From Psychrilyobacter sp. (lineage in GTDB: Bacteria > Fusobacteriota > Fusobacteriia > Fusobacteriales > Fusobacteriaceae), in the NCBI GenBank assembly GCA_030621995.1, contig JAUXGP010000039.1, positions 1 through 10,040 on the forward strand: 10,040 nt of DNA. Direction: 5' to 3'. Every line of letters starts with the position of its first letter. Position 1 is the stretch's first letter. The translations under genes were made by a program, and so were the position numbers. This document shows, in pieces, positions 1-5,857 of this stretch. Under the pieces are notes generated by a model that worked only from the letters and a program-made list of their open reading frames with translations, did no database searches and was not told the DNA's origin.

Positions 1-178
1 CGATGATTTCTGCGTCTCCACAAGCTAGTCCTTCTCCTAATTTATGTTCAGTTGCCCACTCTTCAGTAGCGTTCTCATCATAAGCTGCGAATTTATCTTT
101 ACCTGCCTTACATACTGGACATACCTCAACATTTGAATCTAATATCTCCCCACATACTGTACATCTTACTTTTGCCAT
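1..178 (-). CDS. Reverse rubrerythrin (NADH peroxidase-type), N-terminal part only
   Basis: Partial gene running off the left edge; 59 residues are visible from the ATG at 178. It opens with a rubredoxin-like iron site: two CxxC pairs, Cys6/Cys9 and Cys20/Cys23, the second followed by KAGKDKF. After that comes EEWATEHKLGEGLACGD, which resembles the linker leading into the ferritin-like diiron domain of rubrerythrins whose rubredoxin domain comes first (the 'reverse' order known from clostridia). Those proteins reduce hydrogen peroxide in the cytoplasm of anaerobes, taking electrons from NADH through a reductase. The diiron domain is outside the window, so its ligands cannot be checked. A GAGGAG ribosome site at 187-192 sits 8 nt before the ATG and supports this start. 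Alternatives are another protein with an N-terminal rubredoxin knuckle, such as a flavoprotein or desulfoferrodoxin-like protein. The gene is transcribed divergently from the flavoprotein at 359. Confidence 0.72.
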   Translation of the reverse strand, partial: MAKVRCTVCGEILDSNVEVCPVCKAGKDKFAAYDENATEEWATEHKLGEGLACGDAEII

Positions 179-212
179 TTTAACCACTCCTCATTTATTT
201 GAATTTATTTTA

Positions 213-233
213 AATTTGTATTCATTACAAATT
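213..233. promoter_or_regulatory. PerR/Fur-box-like inverted repeat before the rubrerythrin gene
   Basis: AATTTGTA and TACAAATT form perfect 8-bp arms around a 5-bp centre. The inner 15 bp (216-230) match the Bacillus PerR box TTATAATNATTATAA at 11 of 14 defined positions. The site lies just downstream of the predicted -10 of the rubrerythrin promoter, about where transcription would begin, which suits a repressor. Peroxide-responsive PerR control of reverse rubrerythrins is known in clostridia; that it applies here is inference. In DNA this AT-rich, a Fur-family look-alike can occur by chance. Confidence 0.45.
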
Positions 234-262
234 ATAGTAACCTATTTAATAAAAAGTGTCAA
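234..262 (-). promoter_or_regulatory. Candidate promoter of the rubrerythrin gene
   Basis: Read on the minus strand, a consensus -35 TTGACA (262-257) is followed after 17 nt by TACTAT (239-234), which overlaps a perfect TATAAT (236-231) that would need a 20-nt spacer. The exact -10 is therefore uncertain, but a promoter here is likely. Transcripts would start near 224-227, inside the PerR-like repeat, leaving a leader of about 46-49 nt. Confidence 0.5.
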
Positions 263-270
263 CACTTTTT
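251..270. repeat. 20-bp palindrome over the rubrerythrin -35 box
   Basis: AAAAAGTGT and ACACTTTTT are perfect 9-bp arms with a 2-bp centre (CA). The palindrome contains the minus-strand TTGACA, so a protein bound here would compete with RNA polymerase; a short intrinsic hairpin is another reading. The 12-mer AATAAAAAGTGT (248-259) recurs at 5849-5860, before the pdxR-like gene. I do not recognise a specific regulator. Confidence 0.4.
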
Positions 271-324
271 TACAAATATTTTTAAAGATAAATTATAAAT
301 TTATTTATCTATTATGATATACTA

Positions 325-330
325 TATAAT
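325..330 (+). promoter_or_regulatory. Candidate -10 element for the flavoprotein gene
   Basis: A perfect TATAAT lies 28 nt before the ATG at 359. No good -35 is found 16-18 nt upstream; the sequence there is AT-rich (TATTTA). TATGAT at 313-318 is a second possible -10. Support is weak because the whole region is A/T. Confidence 0.3.
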
Positions 331-358
331 CTAAACATATTATAAAAAGGAAGTACTT

Positions 359-1579
359 ATGAAAACATATGAATATATAGTTGTAGGTGGAGGACCCGCC
401 GGTATATTTTCTGCAATATATGCAGGAAGCTGCGGGATGAAAACTGCAATTTTAGAAAAAAAAAATAGGATGGGTAAAAAAATATTGATCGCCGGTTCGG
501 GACAGTGTAATATCACTCACACTGGAGAGGTCAAGGAGTTTTTAAGTAAATACGGAGACCACGGTAAATTTTTACGAACAGCAATCTATAAATATTCTCC
601 CAAAGACTTGCAAAATTTCTTTAAAGATCATGGATTGGAATTAGTCCCCAGGGAAGATGGAAAGATATTCCCTATAACTAAAAGATCTGTAGATGTCGTG
701 GAATTACTCTATACCCTGTGTAAAAAATACAGTATCGATATTATAGAGAATTGTGAGGTATTGTCTATAATACACAAAGACAACTTTACTTTAAATACCA
801 GTTTAGGGGATTTCAGTTCTAAAAATATTTTACTTTCCACCGGGGGGATAACATTTCCCCAAACAGGCAGCGATGGCCAGGGATATAGGTTTGCCAAAAC
901 TTTAGGCCATAAAATACTAGAACCGAAACCATGTCTTACTCCCATATATCTAAGGGATTATCCCTTTACTGAATTAGCCGGGATTTCTTTTAAAGATATA
1001 TCTATCAGCGTTTTTGACGGAGATAAAAAAATCAACACCTCCAGGGGGGATATACTGTTTACCCACAAAAACCTGAGTGGTCCAGGGATCTTAGACAACT
1101 CCAGGTATATGAAAAAAGGGAATAAAATCTCATTTAATTTTATAGACCTGACTTTAGAACAATTCAAAGAAGATTTCATCGAATATACCCATACTCATGG
1201 CAGAAATTTAACTAAAACTTTTTTAAATACCTATAAACTGCCTGAAAGGTTTATTAAAAATATGCTTTTTGAAGCTGAAATATGTGAATGCTTAAAGATA
1301 TCCAGCTTAAATAAAAAAATGAGAGATAATCTCGGAAGATTCCTCACAGAGTATCCATATGAGATAACTAAATTAGGCGGTGTAGATGTAGGAATGGCTA
1401 CCAACGGCGGCATAAACTTAAACGAGATCAATCCTAAAACTATGGAATCCAAGTTAGTTAAGGGACTTTATTTTGCAGGCGAGATTATGGATATTGATGG
1501 CGATACCGGAGGATATAATATCCAGGCTGCCATTTCCACAGGGGTCTTGGCTGCAAAAAGTGTGGCAAAGAGCAGGTAG
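359..1579 (+). CDS. HI0933/YhiN (BaiN-like) family FAD-dependent oxidoreductase
   Basis: A 406-residue cytoplasmic flavoprotein of the length usual for the family. A Rossmann dinucleotide-binding start carries GGGPAG at 10-15, with an acidic/basic switch near Glu33-Lys34. Next come a variant of the family motif around the conserved Cys-Asn (GSGQCN, 46-51; relatives more often have GGGRCN), TGGITFPQTGSDGQGY at 161-176, and the C-terminal FAD-closing block YFAGEIMDIDGDTGGYNIQ at 371-389. The family is widespread and its physiological substrate is mostly unknown; the BaiN bile-acid reductase name comes from one gut clostridium and should not be carried over. The start is supported by AAGGAAG at 347-353, 5 nt before the ATG. 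It appears to be a single gene: divergent from the rubrerythrin, and separated from the next gene by 263 nt of repeat. No frameshift or lost core motif is seen. Family assignment is firm, function is not. Confidence 0.88.
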   Translation: MKTYEYIVVGGGPAGIFSAIYAGSCGMKTAILEKKNRMGKKILIAGSGQCNITHTGEVKEFLSKYGDHGKFLRTAIYKYSPKDLQNFFKDHGLELVPREDGKIFPITKRSVDVVELLYTLCKKYSIDIIENCEVLSIIHKDNFTLNTSLGDFSSKNILLSTGGITFPQTGSDGQGYRFAKTLGHKILEPKPCLTPIYLRDYPFTELAGISFKDISISVFDGDKKINTSRGDILFTHKNLSGPGILDNSRYMKKGNKISFNFIDLTLEQFKEDFIEYTHTHGRNLTKTFLNTYKLPERFIKNMLFEAEICECLKISSLNKKMRDNLGRFLTEYPYEITKLGGVDVGMATNGGINLNEINPKTMESKLVKGLYFAGEIMDIDGDTGGYNIQAAISTGVLAAKSVAKSR

Positions 1580-1600
1580 CAAGTAATAAAAACAAAATAC

Positions 1601-1793
1601 TTTGACACAGATTCCACAAATTTATACAGATTAAAAATAGAGGTAAAAATCTTATGAAAATAGAACGCGGATACTAAAGTATACACGGATTTTAAAAGAG
1701 GAAAAGAGGTTCACGAAGGTCTTTCTTAGTGTGACTTTGTGCTGAAAAAGATCTGTGTAAATTAGATTTTAAAATCCGTGTAATCTGTGTCGA
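1601..1793. repeat. Composite intergenic inverted-repeat element (ACACAGATT / AATCTGTGT type)
   Basis: This fills most of the gene-free 1580-1842 stretch. Three sets of inverted arms are seen: GACACAGATT (1604-1613) with AATCTGTGTC (1782-1791), perfect over 10 bp; ATTTATACAGAT (1620-1631) with ATCTGTGTAAAT (1751-1762), 11 of 12; and ACACGGATTTTAAAA (1683-1697) with TTTTAAAATCCGTGT (1767-1781), perfect over 15 bp. The second and third sets cross rather than nest, so this is better read as several copies of one short unit (GACACAGATTACACGGATTTT-like) in opposite directions than as one clean hairpin. The middle (1708-1744) has a second word pair, TCACGAAGG and CTTTGTG. Very similar words recur between genes in many bacterial genomes, from memory. 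It contains no open frame of note. It may end or stabilise transcripts, or be a mobile mini-element. Confidence 0.7.
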
Positions 1794-1842
1794 AAGAAAA
1801 GGTTTTAATCTGGGACAAAAAAATTAGGAGGAAAATTTTAAT

Positions 1843-2511
1843 ATGAAATTAGAAAAAATTAAAGAATTTAAAAAATTTGCCAGCGAGGTGATATTAAAAG
1901 TTCTGACGAAGATGGACAAAGATTATCAGAACTATCAAAATTTAGATGACTATGACGGGATGCAGAAAGTTAAATTGGAATTTATCCCTAAATATGAAAA
2001 ACTATATCTTGAATTTTCCAACGATATCTCAGAAAATCTGGAGGATTTGGATGACAAAAAAATAGAATCTTTGATGAGTATTGTCAATGACATTATGAAG
2101 GTTCACAATATAAATATCGACTATATCTTAGACGAGATGGAAAAAAGAGAAAAATTAAAGGAAAAATCCGGGGCAGAAGCTGTAGAAAAATTATTTAAAT
2201 ACCAGATCAAGGAATTGGAATTAAAGATGGAAAAATTATTAAAGCAAGCCGATACCATCTTAGACAGTGAGGCAAAATTGGAGGCAGAGCTGAGGGATGC
2301 CATCCAGGAAAATGATCAAATGGAGATCCTGGATCAACTGGTTGTTGTCAGAAGCAAGTGGAGTACCCTGGAGAAAAAAACTATCCAGTGTAAGACAGCA
2401 TTAGACGGGTTAAAGGAATCTCTGATCAAAAAATGGACCTATGATATCTACGGAACTATCTCACAGGAGGAACTGAAAAAAGTTTTTAGTACCGAGATGA
2501 AGAATAAATAG
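1843..2511 (+). CDS. Predicted coiled-coil protein of unknown function
   Basis: I do not recognise this 222-residue protein. It is very rich in Lys and Glu, has a single Cys (183), no signal peptide and no membrane segment, so it is probably cytoplasmic. Nearly the whole sequence looks helical. Heptad-like spacing of Leu/Ile is clearest from about 95 to 155 (helices around DYILDEMEKREKLKEKSG and YQIKELELKMEKLLKQAD), with a further helical stretch to about 195. The C-terminal 25 residues (WTYDIYGTISQEELKKVF) look like a small separate motif. An AGGAGG at 1826-1831, 11 nt before the ATG, supports the start. It lies between the repeat element and the cyclophilin pair; the 111-nt gap to the next gene holds a candidate promoter, so co-transcription is uncertain. 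No function is proposed. Confidence 0.75.
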   Translation: MKLEKIKEFKKFASEVILKVLTKMDKDYQNYQNLDDYDGMQKVKLEFIPKYEKLYLEFSNDISENLEDLDDKKIESLMSIVNDIMKVHNINIDYILDEMEKREKLKEKSGAEAVEKLFKYQIKELELKMEKLLKQADTILDSEAKLEAELRDAIQENDQMEILDQLVVVRSKWSTLEKKTIQCKTALDGLKESLIKKWTYDIYGTISQEELKKVFSTEMKNK

Positions 2512-2558
2512 AATATAAATTTTGAAAGAGATGAAATTTCTAGTCACGAATAACATTA

Positions 2559-2576
2559 ATCTAGTTCTTACTAGAT
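2559..2576. repeat. Small hairpin/operator-like inverted repeat before the first cyclophilin gene
   Basis: ATCTAGT and ACTAGAT are perfect 7-bp arms around TCTT. There is no T-run after it on the plus strand, so it is not a convincing terminator. It sits immediately before the candidate promoter at 2578-2606 and could be an operator. It is short enough to be chance. Confidence 0.3.
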
Positions 2577-2577
2577 A

Positions 2578-2606
2578 TTGCACAAGTCAAATTACTATGT
2601 TAAAAT
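2578..2606 (+). promoter_or_regulatory. Candidate extended -10 promoter for the cyclophilin pair
   Basis: TTGCAC (2578-2583) and TAAAAT (2601-2606) are separated by 17 nt, and TG at 2598-2599 gives an extended -10 (TGnTAAAAT). Transcripts would begin near 2613, which is just after the GGAGG (2607-2611) serving the ATG at 2623. If used, this promoter would yield mRNA without that ribosome site but with the internal one at 2731. Transcription from further upstream would retain both. Confidence 0.4.
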
Positions 2607-2622
2607 GGAGGTATATTTCGAT

Positions 2623-3276
2623 ATGAATACAGCAACTAAAATAGCAATAAATGTGGTGATCATTTTAATCATCGTATTTTTTGTGATGAAAAGAAGAGCA
2701 AATAACGTAAAAAATGCAACTACAATACAAAAGGAGGCAACAATCGTGTCAAACACAAACTTAATTGCAAAGATCAAAACTAACAAGGGAGATATCAACA
2801 TAAAATTATTTTCCAATGAAACACCATTTACAGTACTTAACTTCGTAAACTTATCTAAGAAGGGGTACTATAACAACTTAAAATTCCATAGAGTTATCGC
2901 AGACTTTATGATTCAAGGTGGATGCCCACAAGGTACAGGAATGGGTGGACCTGGATATAACTTCAAAGATGAATTCGTAAGAGATCTAGCATTTGATAAA
3001 CCTGGAATCTTAGCTATGGCTAACTCTGGTCCTTCTACAAATGGTTCACAATTTTTCATCACTCATACAGAAACTTCTTGGTTAAACCATAAGCATACTA
3101 TCTTCGGTGAAGTTGTATCTTCTGAAGATATGGATATAGTTAACAAGATCGCTCAAAATGACATCATTGAAACTATTGAGATCACTGGAGATGTAGATGC
3201 ATTTTTAGAAGCAAACAAGGAACCATTAGCTGAGTTAAATAGTGAATTAGCTAAAGATTTTCCTAACTTAAAATAA
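2623..3276 (+). CDS. Membrane-anchored cyclophilin-type peptidyl-prolyl cis-trans isomerase
   Basis: A 217-residue prolyl isomerase that would speed cis-trans change at Xaa-Pro bonds during protein folding. Residues 7-22 are a hydrophobic membrane segment followed by KRR (23-25); by the positive-inside rule the catalytic domain would face the cytoplasm, though this is not certain. The cyclophilin domain runs from about 47 to 175. Active-site residues, by comparison with human cyclophilin A, are present: Arg90 in FHRV, Phe95, Met96, Gln98, Gln143 and Phe145 in GSQFF, Trp153, and His158 in KHTIFGEV. I chose the ATG at 2623 because GGAGG (2607-2611) precedes it by 11 nt; the frame also extends upstream to a TTG at 2578 and an ATG at 2605, neither with a ribosome site. 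A second in-frame start (GTG, 2746) is described separately. The stop is 23 nt before the next cyclophilin gene, so the two probably form an operon. Confidence 0.88.
   Translation: MNTATKIAINVVIILIIVFFVMKRRANNVKNATTIQKEATIVSNTNLIAKIKTNKGDINIKLFSNETPFTVLNFVNLSKKGYYNNLKFHRVIADFMIQGGCPQGTGMGGPGYNFKDEFVRDLAFDKPGILAMANSGPSTNGSQFFITHTETSWLNHKHTIFGEVVSSEDMDIVNKIAQNDIIETIEITGDVDAFLEANKEPLAELNSELAKDFPNLK
2731..2748 (+). promoter_or_regulatory. Internal ribosome site and GTG start inside the cyclophilin gene
   Basis: A perfect AAGGAGG (2731-2737) lies 8 nt before GTG at 2746-2748. That GTG is codon 42 of the gene starting at 2623 and is in frame. Starting here would give a 176-residue soluble cyclophilin beginning MSNTNLIAKIKTNKGDI, lacking the membrane segment and starting just before the first strand of the domain. 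Cytosolic bacterial cyclophilins are about this long. The site is visible in the sequence; its use is inferred. Confidence 0.6.
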
Positions 3277-3299
3277 TTCTAAAATTTGGGGGTATACAC

Positions 3300-4277
3300 A
3301 TGAAAAAAATATCACTTATCTCTGCACTCCTCCTGCTTCTAGTTTTAGGAGGCTGCTCATCTATCAGGAGAGCCATGAAAGCCGGAGAGGTAGCAAAAAT
3401 AAACAATATCAAGGCAACAATCGTTACTACTCAAGGGGATATCAACTTCTATCTCTATCCAGAAGCTGCTCCTGTTACAGTAGCAAACTTTATAAACCTG
3501 TCTAAAAGAGGTTTTTATGATGACCTGAAATTCCACAGAGTTGTAGATAACTTTATGGCTCAGGGGGGAGATCCTTTAGAAACAGGCCTGGGCGGACCTG
3601 GATATCAAATTGAAGATGAATTTGCAGAGTGGTTAGATTTCTACCAGACAGGTATTTTGGCCATGGCAAATGCAGGTCCTAATACCGGCGGTTCTCAATT
3701 TTTCATGACAATGTATGCTGCTGACTGGTTAAACCGTAAACATACAGTTTTTGGCGAAGTTATCTCCGATTCTGACTTAGGTGTTATCAGGAAGCTGGAA
3801 GTAGGAGACCGAATCAAGGAAATCAGGTTTGAGGGAGATATAGATTTCTTCTTGGCACTTGAAAAAGACAGGATTGATTCTTGGAATGAAACTTTAGACA
3901 GAAACTTTCCTGACTTAAAAGAATACCCGGTAAAAGATATTACCGATCCGATTTTCACTGAAACTTACACTAACTATAAGGATGAATTGGAAAGAATCCA
4001 AGAGAAAAAATTAAAAACAGCTAAACCCTATGATCCAAAATTTATCCCAGCCTGGATAAGATATGTGGATAATAAGTATACTGCAGCTAAAAAGAAAGAT
4101 GAAGCTTCTTCCAGTGAAAGATTAGAAGAACGTAGTGAAGATAATCTTTCGGTTATAGCTACATCTGTAACTGTCAGTAAATCTGAGGGTGTAACAAGTG
4201 AAGATGTTTCTGTAGATACAACAGATGAAAATGATTCTGTTACTGAGGATCAATCTAAAGATTCAGAAACAAAGTAA
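3300..4277 (+). CDS. Cyclophilin-type peptidyl-prolyl isomerase lipoprotein
   Basis: A 325-residue exported prolyl isomerase. Residues 1-18 are a lipoprotein signal peptide ending in the lipobox LGGC, so Cys19 should be lipidated; Ser20-Ser21 after it would favour the outer membrane in a cell with a Lol system. The cyclophilin domain covers about 38-178, with Arg80 (FHRVV), Phe85, Met86, Gln88, Gln133 and Phe135 (GSQFF), Trp143 and His148, so it should be active. It is clearly a paralogue of the gene just upstream, sharing NFINLSK-like, LKFHRV, GLGGPGY-like and GILAMAN blocks. The region 180-260 is extra and may be helical. Residues 264-325 are low in complexity, rich in Ser, Thr, Asp and Glu, and probably disordered. 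A GGGGGT (3288-3293) 6 nt before the ATG supports the start. A strong terminator follows the stop by 9 nt. A role in folding envelope proteins is inferred. Confidence 0.9.
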   Translation: MKKISLISALLLLLVLGGCSSIRRAMKAGEVAKINNIKATIVTTQGDINFYLYPEAAPVTVANFINLSKRGFYDDLKFHRVVDNFMAQGGDPLETGLGGPGYQIEDEFAEWLDFYQTGILAMANAGPNTGGSQFFMTMYAADWLNRKHTVFGEVISDSDLGVIRKLEVGDRIKEIRFEGDIDFFLALEKDRIDSWNETLDRNFPDLKEYPVKDITDPIFTETYTNYKDELERIQEKKLKTAKPYDPKFIPAWIRYVDNKYTAAKKKDEASSSERLEERSEDNLSVIATSVTVSKSEGVTSEDVSVDTTDENDSVTEDQSKDSETK

Positions 4278-4286
4278 TAAATTTTA

Positions 4287-4332
4287 AAAAAAGGAAAAGA
4301 GCTTTCTCAGTTGAAAGCTCTTTTCCTTTTTT
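4287..4332. terminator. Bidirectional intrinsic terminator between the cyclophilin lipoprotein and pdxT
   Basis: Perfect 20-bp arms (4287-4306 and 4313-4332) flank a 6-nt loop, TCAGTT. The stem has a G/C-containing core (GAGCTTTC) with an A-run on the left and a T-run on the right, so it can end transcription from both directions. It lies 9 nt after the lipoprotein stop and 1 nt beyond the pdxT stop, so the two convergent operons share it. Confidence 0.93.
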
Positions 4333-4333
4333 G

Positions 4334-4903
4334 TTACCTATCCATCATATTTATAAAATATCCGTGTATCTCCAAATTATCTGTCAATTCAGGGTGAAAG
4401 GATGTAACCAATAGATTGTTTTCCTTCGCTGCTACTATCTTCCCCTCTACCTCTCCTAATATGTCCACACCCTTCCCCACACTCTCTATATAGGGTGCCC
4501 GTATAAACACCATGGGAATCTTATTTTCTATCCCCTTAAAGACACCATCTACCTTAAAACTTCCCAGCTGTCTCCCATAACCGTTTCTCCTTACCACAAT
4601 ATCCATAAGGGATAGATGGGTTGTTTTATCATCAGCTATCTCCCCGGCCAGCAAGATCATCCCGGCACAGGTTCCCCAAACAGGAAGTCCGTCTTTAATT
4701 TTTTGAATCAAAATTTCTTTTAGATCGAAATCTACCAGGAGTTTACCCATGACAGTACTCTCTCCTCCAGGCAGGATAAGACCATCTATAGAGTTCAGAT
4801 CTTCAACTTTTCTAATCTCAACCCCTTTATGTCCAAGGGATCGTATAATATCTATATGTTCCCTAAAAGCACCCTGGAGTGCCAAGACACCTATATTCTT
4901 CAT
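4334..4903 (-). CDS. pdxT: Glutaminase subunit of pyridoxal 5'-phosphate synthase
   Basis: A 189-residue class I glutamine amidotransferase, full length for PdxT. It hydrolyses glutamine and passes ammonia to PdxS within a large PdxS-PdxT complex in the cytoplasm. The start GVLALQGAFREH is diagnostic. The oxyanion region PGGEST is at 45-50, the nucleophile Cys79 is in GTCAG, and His170 and Glu172 in FHPEL complete the triad, at the same numbers as in the Bacillus subtilis enzyme. The RRNGYGRQLGSF block (105-116) is also typical. The ATG is 1 nt from the pdxS stop, with a GAGGA site at 4911-4915 lying inside the end of pdxS, so translation is probably coupled and keeps the subunits in balance. 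Transcription should end at the shared hairpin directly beyond the stop. No defects are seen. Confidence 0.97.
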   Translation of the reverse strand: MKNIGVLALQGAFREHIDIIRSLGHKGVEIRKVEDLNSIDGLILPGGESTVMGKLLVDFDLKEILIQKIKDGLPVWGTCAGMILLAGEIADDKTTHLSLMDIVVRRNGYGRQLGSFKVDGVFKGIENKIPMVFIRAPYIESVGKGVDILGEVEGKIVAAKENNLLVTSFHPELTDNLEIHGYFINMMDR

Positions 4904-4904
4904 C

Positions 4905-5777
4905 TTAGTATCCTCTATGAGCCATTAATTCATTGGTATCTATAGAATAAACATTGATCCCTACCATGGCTTCCCCAAGGTTAGTAGAAATTTCAGCTAA
5001 CATTTTGGGATCATTATAATGAGTTACAGCCTTAACTACAGCGGCAGCTCTCTTTCTTGGGTCACCGGATTTAAATATTCCCGATCCTACAAATACTCCG
5101 TCACAACCAAGCTGCATCATCATAGCTGCATCGGCAGGTGTAGCTATACCACCGGCAGCAAAGTTTACAACTGGAAGTTTACCATTTTCATGGATATACT
5201 CTACCAAATCTATGGGAGCCCCCAATTCTTTGGCTGCATTGTAAAGTTCATCTTTTGAAAGCCCCTGAACCCTGCTTATCTCATTGTTCATCATTCTCAT
5301 ATGTCTTACAGCCTCTATTACATCTCCCGTTCCAGGTTCCCCTTTAGTTCTTATCATCGATGCACCTTCACTGATTCTTCTGAGAGCTTCTCCAAGATTT
5401 TTTGCTCCGCAGACAAATGGCACACTATAGTTTGTCTTATTTATATGAAGAGCAGGGTCAGCAGGTGTCAATACCTCACTCTCATCTATATAGTCAACTT
5501 CCAAAGCCTCCAGGATCTGTGCTTCTACAAAATGACCAATTCTTACCTTGGCCATAACAGGTATGGAAACAGCAGCTTGAATTTTTTTGATCATATCGGG
5601 ATCCGAAGCTCTGGCCACTCCTCCATCCTTTCTGATATCTGCCGGAACTCTCTCAAGAGCCATTACTGCACAAGCTCCTGCCTGCTCAGCTATTATTGCT
5701 TCCTCAGCATTTGTTACATCCATTATAACTCCGCCCTTTAACATCTGTGCCAAATTTTTATTCAACTCATTTCTCAT
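4905..5777 (-). CDS. pdxS: Synthase subunit of pyridoxal 5'-phosphate synthase
   Basis: A 290-residue (beta/alpha)8-barrel enzyme that builds PLP from ribose 5-phosphate, glyceraldehyde 3-phosphate and ammonia supplied by PdxT: the deoxyxylulose-independent vitamin B6 route. Asp20 in GGVIMDV, Lys77 in MAKVRIGH (first Schiff-base lysine) and Lys145 in [11 protein letters not shown] (second, swinging-arm lysine) correspond to Asp24, Lys81 and Lys149 of Bacillus PdxS. The phosphate-binding loop [13 protein letters not shown] and the [10 protein letters not shown] block are intact. The ATG at 5777 has a GGGGG ribosome site (5787-5783), 5 nt away. It is the first gene of a pdxS-pdxT operon, divergent from a MocR-type regulator. 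The leader covering the ribosome site and start codon is a perfect mirror of that of the regulator gene. Among bacterial proteins this is one of the most conserved, and the identification is secure. Confidence 0.98.
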   Translation of the reverse strand: MRNELNKNLAQMLKGGVIMDVTNAEEAIIAEQAGACAVMALERVPADIRKDGGVARASDPDMIKKIQAAVSIPVMAKVRIGHFVEAQILEALEVDYIDESEVLTPADPALHINKTNYSVPFVCGAKNLGEALRRISEGASMIRTKGEPGTGDVIEAVRHMRMMNNEISRVQGLSKDELYNAAKELGAPIDLVEYIHENGKLPVVNFAAGGIATPADAAMMMQLGCDGVFVGSGIFKSGDPRKRAAAVVKAVTHYNDPKMLAEISTNLGEAMVGINVYSIDTNELMAHRGY

Positions 5778-5804
5778 CTTATCCCCCTTTATAATGTTTT
5801 ATCT

Positions 5805-5833
5805 TTGACACTATCATACGCCTCATATATAAT
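5805..5833 (+). promoter_or_regulatory. Consensus promoter for the MocR/PdxR-type regulator
   Basis: TTGACA (5805-5810), a 17-nt spacer, and TATAAT (5828-5833): a perfect sigma-70-type match. Transcription should start near 5840, giving a 45-nt leader that contains the palindrome at 5858-5869. A full consensus for a regulator gene suggests it is normally held down by a repressor, plausibly its own product. Confidence 0.8.
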
Positions 5834-5841
5834 ATATTCAA
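5813..5841 (-). promoter_or_regulatory. Promoter for pdxS-pdxT, overlapping the divergent promoter
   Basis: On the minus strand TTGAAT (5841-5836), 17 nt, then TATGAT (5818-5813). Transcription should start near 5806, leaving a leader of about 29 nt. Each hexamer is one or two bases off consensus, fitting a promoter that needs an activator. It overlaps the regulator's promoter over 21 bp, so polymerase cannot occupy both at once. Confidence 0.7.
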
Positions 5842-5857
5842 CCATAAGAATAAAAAG

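Noticed and set aside
1602..1628. TTGACA/TATACA promoter within the repeat for the coiled-coil gene
   Set aside because: The spacer would be only 15 nt and the -35 belongs to the repeat unit itself; it would also lie over 200 nt from the ATG. Not enough to call.
1601..1793. CRISPR array or insertion sequence in the repeat region
   Set aside because: There are no evenly spaced direct repeats with unique spacers, and no transposase frame; the units are inverted, short and diverged.
2578..2622. Upstream TTG (2578) or ATG (2605) as start of the anchored cyclophilin
   Set aside because: Neither has a ribosome site at suitable distance; GGAGG at 2607-2611 lies after the ATG at 2605 and serves the ATG at 2623. 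The extra residues are not hydrophobic or conserved-looking and overlap the candidate promoter.
5019..5808. Plus-strand frames of 73-146 codons opposite pdxS
   Set aside because: They are antisense shadows of the highly conserved pdxS gene, Ser/Tyr/Cys-rich, with no ribosome sites or recognisable motifs.
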